DNA from: JAEUMW01 sp039807745
GTDB taxonomy: Bacteria; Pseudomonadota; Gammaproteobacteria; Burkholderiales; JAEUMW01
NCBI GenBank assembly: GCA_039807745.1
Contig: JBDHRV010000023.1
Span: forward strand, 1 to 30,764
DNA length: 30,764 bases
Direction of reading: 5' to 3'
Shown: positions 29,792 to 30,764 of the stretch, piece by piece
Numbering within the stretch: the first letter of the stretch is position 1
Layout of the letters: each line of letters opens with the position of its first letter
Program-made: the position numbers and the translations under genes
Notes under the pieces: model-generated
Databases searched by the model: none
What the model was told of the DNA's origin: nothing
What the model saw: the letters and a program-made list of their open reading frames with translations, nothing else

Positions 29792-30764
29792 ATGACTGAT
29801 GTCGCCGAGATCCAGCCCATGCCGCCCGACGTCATGCGCTGGGGTTCACTGGGGGCTGCGCAAGGCTTCGTCATCGCGCTGCTGCTGGTGGTCTGCGTGG
29901 CCGCACTCGACTACGTCACCGGTTACGAGGTGCGTCTGGCGATTCTCTATCTGCTGCCGATTGCCTTGTCCACCTGGACTGGCGGAACCAGGGCGGGAAT
30001 GGTGATCGTCGCTGCGGCGAGCCTGTGCTGGGTCGTGACGTTCCGCTCCACACACGCGTACTCGCAGGAGATCTTCTTCTATTGGGAAGGTCTCGTCATG
30101 TTCGCGGTGTACATCCTGTTCGTCTGGCTCCTGGCGCGCCTGCACGTCGCGCTCAGACGCGCGGACGAGCGCTTCCTCCGCGTCCTGGAGGAGCTGCACG
30201 CCGGAGTCTATGTCATCGACCACGATCGTGGGCGCATCCTCTACGCGAACCGTCGCCTTGCCAGCATGATCAACGAGGATCCCCTCTCGGTGAGCGCCGC
30301 CGATCTCGAAGGGCGATTCTGCGGTGCCATGGATGCGGCAGCCGCAGAACCGGGATTCCACTTGTCCCAGCCTGGGGAGGCGCGGTTCGTTTCGAGGGAG
30401 GTGCGTGACCCTGTTACCGGAAGCTGGTATCTCGTGCAGGCGGGTCCCGTGCCGTGGAACCGGAATCGCCGCGTAAGCCTCAAGGTCATCACCGACATCT
30501 CCGAGCAGAAGCACGCTCTGTCCCTCAAGCAGCAGCATCGCGACATGCTGCACCAGTCGGCTCGCCTCGCTGCCCTGACCGAAATCGCTTCCACACTTGC
30601 CCACGAGATCAATCAGCCGCTGATGGCAATCGCGAGCTACACCGATGCCTGCCTGCGCTTGCTGGCGCGCCCGCAGGCAGACCGCACGGAAGTGCTCGCG
30701 GCGCTCGAGAAATGCCGCCGCCAGGCGATCCGCGCCGGCGAAATGATCAGCCGCATGCGCGAGT
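29792..30764 (+). CDS. Membrane sensor histidine kinase (3'-partial)
   Basis: The first 324 codons of a histidine kinase that runs off the right edge without a stop. Residues about 20-118 hold four hydrophobic segments (for example GFVIALLLVVCVAALDYV, LAILYLLPIALSTW, LVMFAVYILFVWLLARL) with very short loops, so the sensor is embedded in the membrane. A PAS domain follows (about 126-240), introduced by ALRRADERFLRVLEELHAGVYVID and ending in KVITDISEQK. The dimerisation helix has the phosphorylated H271 in STLAHEINQPLMAI, a form common in FixL/DctB-like kinases. The ATP-binding domain lies beyond the window. The ATG at 29792 has TGGAGAT a few bases upstream. Divergent from the sodium-pump genes, it may sense a related signal, but that is inference. 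Confidence 0.88.
   Translation, partial: MTDVAEIQPMPPDVMRWGSLGAAQGFVIALLLVVCVAALDYVTGYEVRLAILYLLPIALSTWTGGTRAGMVIVAAASLCWVVTFRSTHAYSQEIFFYWEGLVMFAVYILFVWLLARLHVALRRADERFLRVLEELHAGVYVIDHDRGRILYANRRLASMINEDPLSVSAADLEGRFCGAMDAAAAEPGFHLSQPGEARFVSREVRDPVTGSWYLVQAGPVPWNRNRRVSLKVITDISEQKHALSLKQQHRDMLHQSARLAALTEIASTLAHEINQPLMAIASYTDACLRLLARPQADRTEVLAALEKCRRQAIRAGEMISRMRE

Overview
The window is GC-rich and gene-dense, without rRNA, tRNA, CRISPR or recognisable insertion sequences. The gene content points to a proteobacterium: a PHA-synthase-like protein and PHB-depolymerase-type esterase, a CHASE2-GGDEF-EAL protein, MepA, a MepA/FecR-linked signalling cluster, a BadI-type hydrolase and DUF2934/DUF3750 proteins. 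Betaproteobacteria (Burkholderiales/Rhodocyclales-like) is my best guess from gene content; no phylogenetic marker gene is present to prove it.

Layout. (1) 1-4.5 kb is an accessory patch, less GC-rich at its left end. It holds a large unrecognised protein, a degenerate remnant of a toxin-antitoxin (TA) module, an intact Phd-type antitoxin/PIN toxin pair, a small DUF2934 gene, and an AbrB-type VapB/VapC pair on the other strand with a palindromic operator candidate. (2) 4.7-8.0 kb carries a PafA-like alkaline phosphatase, a DUF3750 protein and a MscS channel. (3) 8.4-11.6 kb is a two-gene minus-strand unit: a two-HKD phospholipase D-like protein, and a protein joining two CBM21-like carbohydrate-binding modules to an endonuclease/exonuclease/phosphatase (EEP) domain. 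(4) 11.8-13.0 kb has badI and a small conserved protein. (5) 13.0-20.0 kb is a minus-strand run: acyl-CoA ligase, mepA, a LysM-FecR envelope protein and a CHASE2-PAS-GGDEF-EAL c-di-GMP protein. (6) 20.1-25.6 kb has an alpha/beta hydrolase, an AT-rich regulatory region, a PhaC-like protein and, convergent to it, an unusual three-part PHB-depolymerase-type esterase with three internal ~35-residue repeats. (7) 25.8-29.5 kb is a sodium-related block on the minus strand: beta and gamma subunits of a Na+-pumping decarboxylase, a CBS-pair protein and a NhaD/ArsB-type antiporter. (8) The right edge carries the first 324 codons of a membrane histidine kinase running out of the window.

How they may work together. 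badI and the acyl-CoA ligase suggest degradation of alicyclic or aromatic acids to acyl-CoAs, and the PhaC-like and depolymerase-like proteins suggest carbon storage. The OadB/OadG and NhaD pair suggests a Na+ cycle. The LysM-FecR/CHASE2 pair looks like envelope sensing feeding c-di-GMP. The least explained items are the CBM21-CBM21-EEP plus PLD pair, the repeat-bearing esterase, and the left-edge protein beside the decayed TA copy. All functions are inferred from sequence motifs read by eye; no database search was run.
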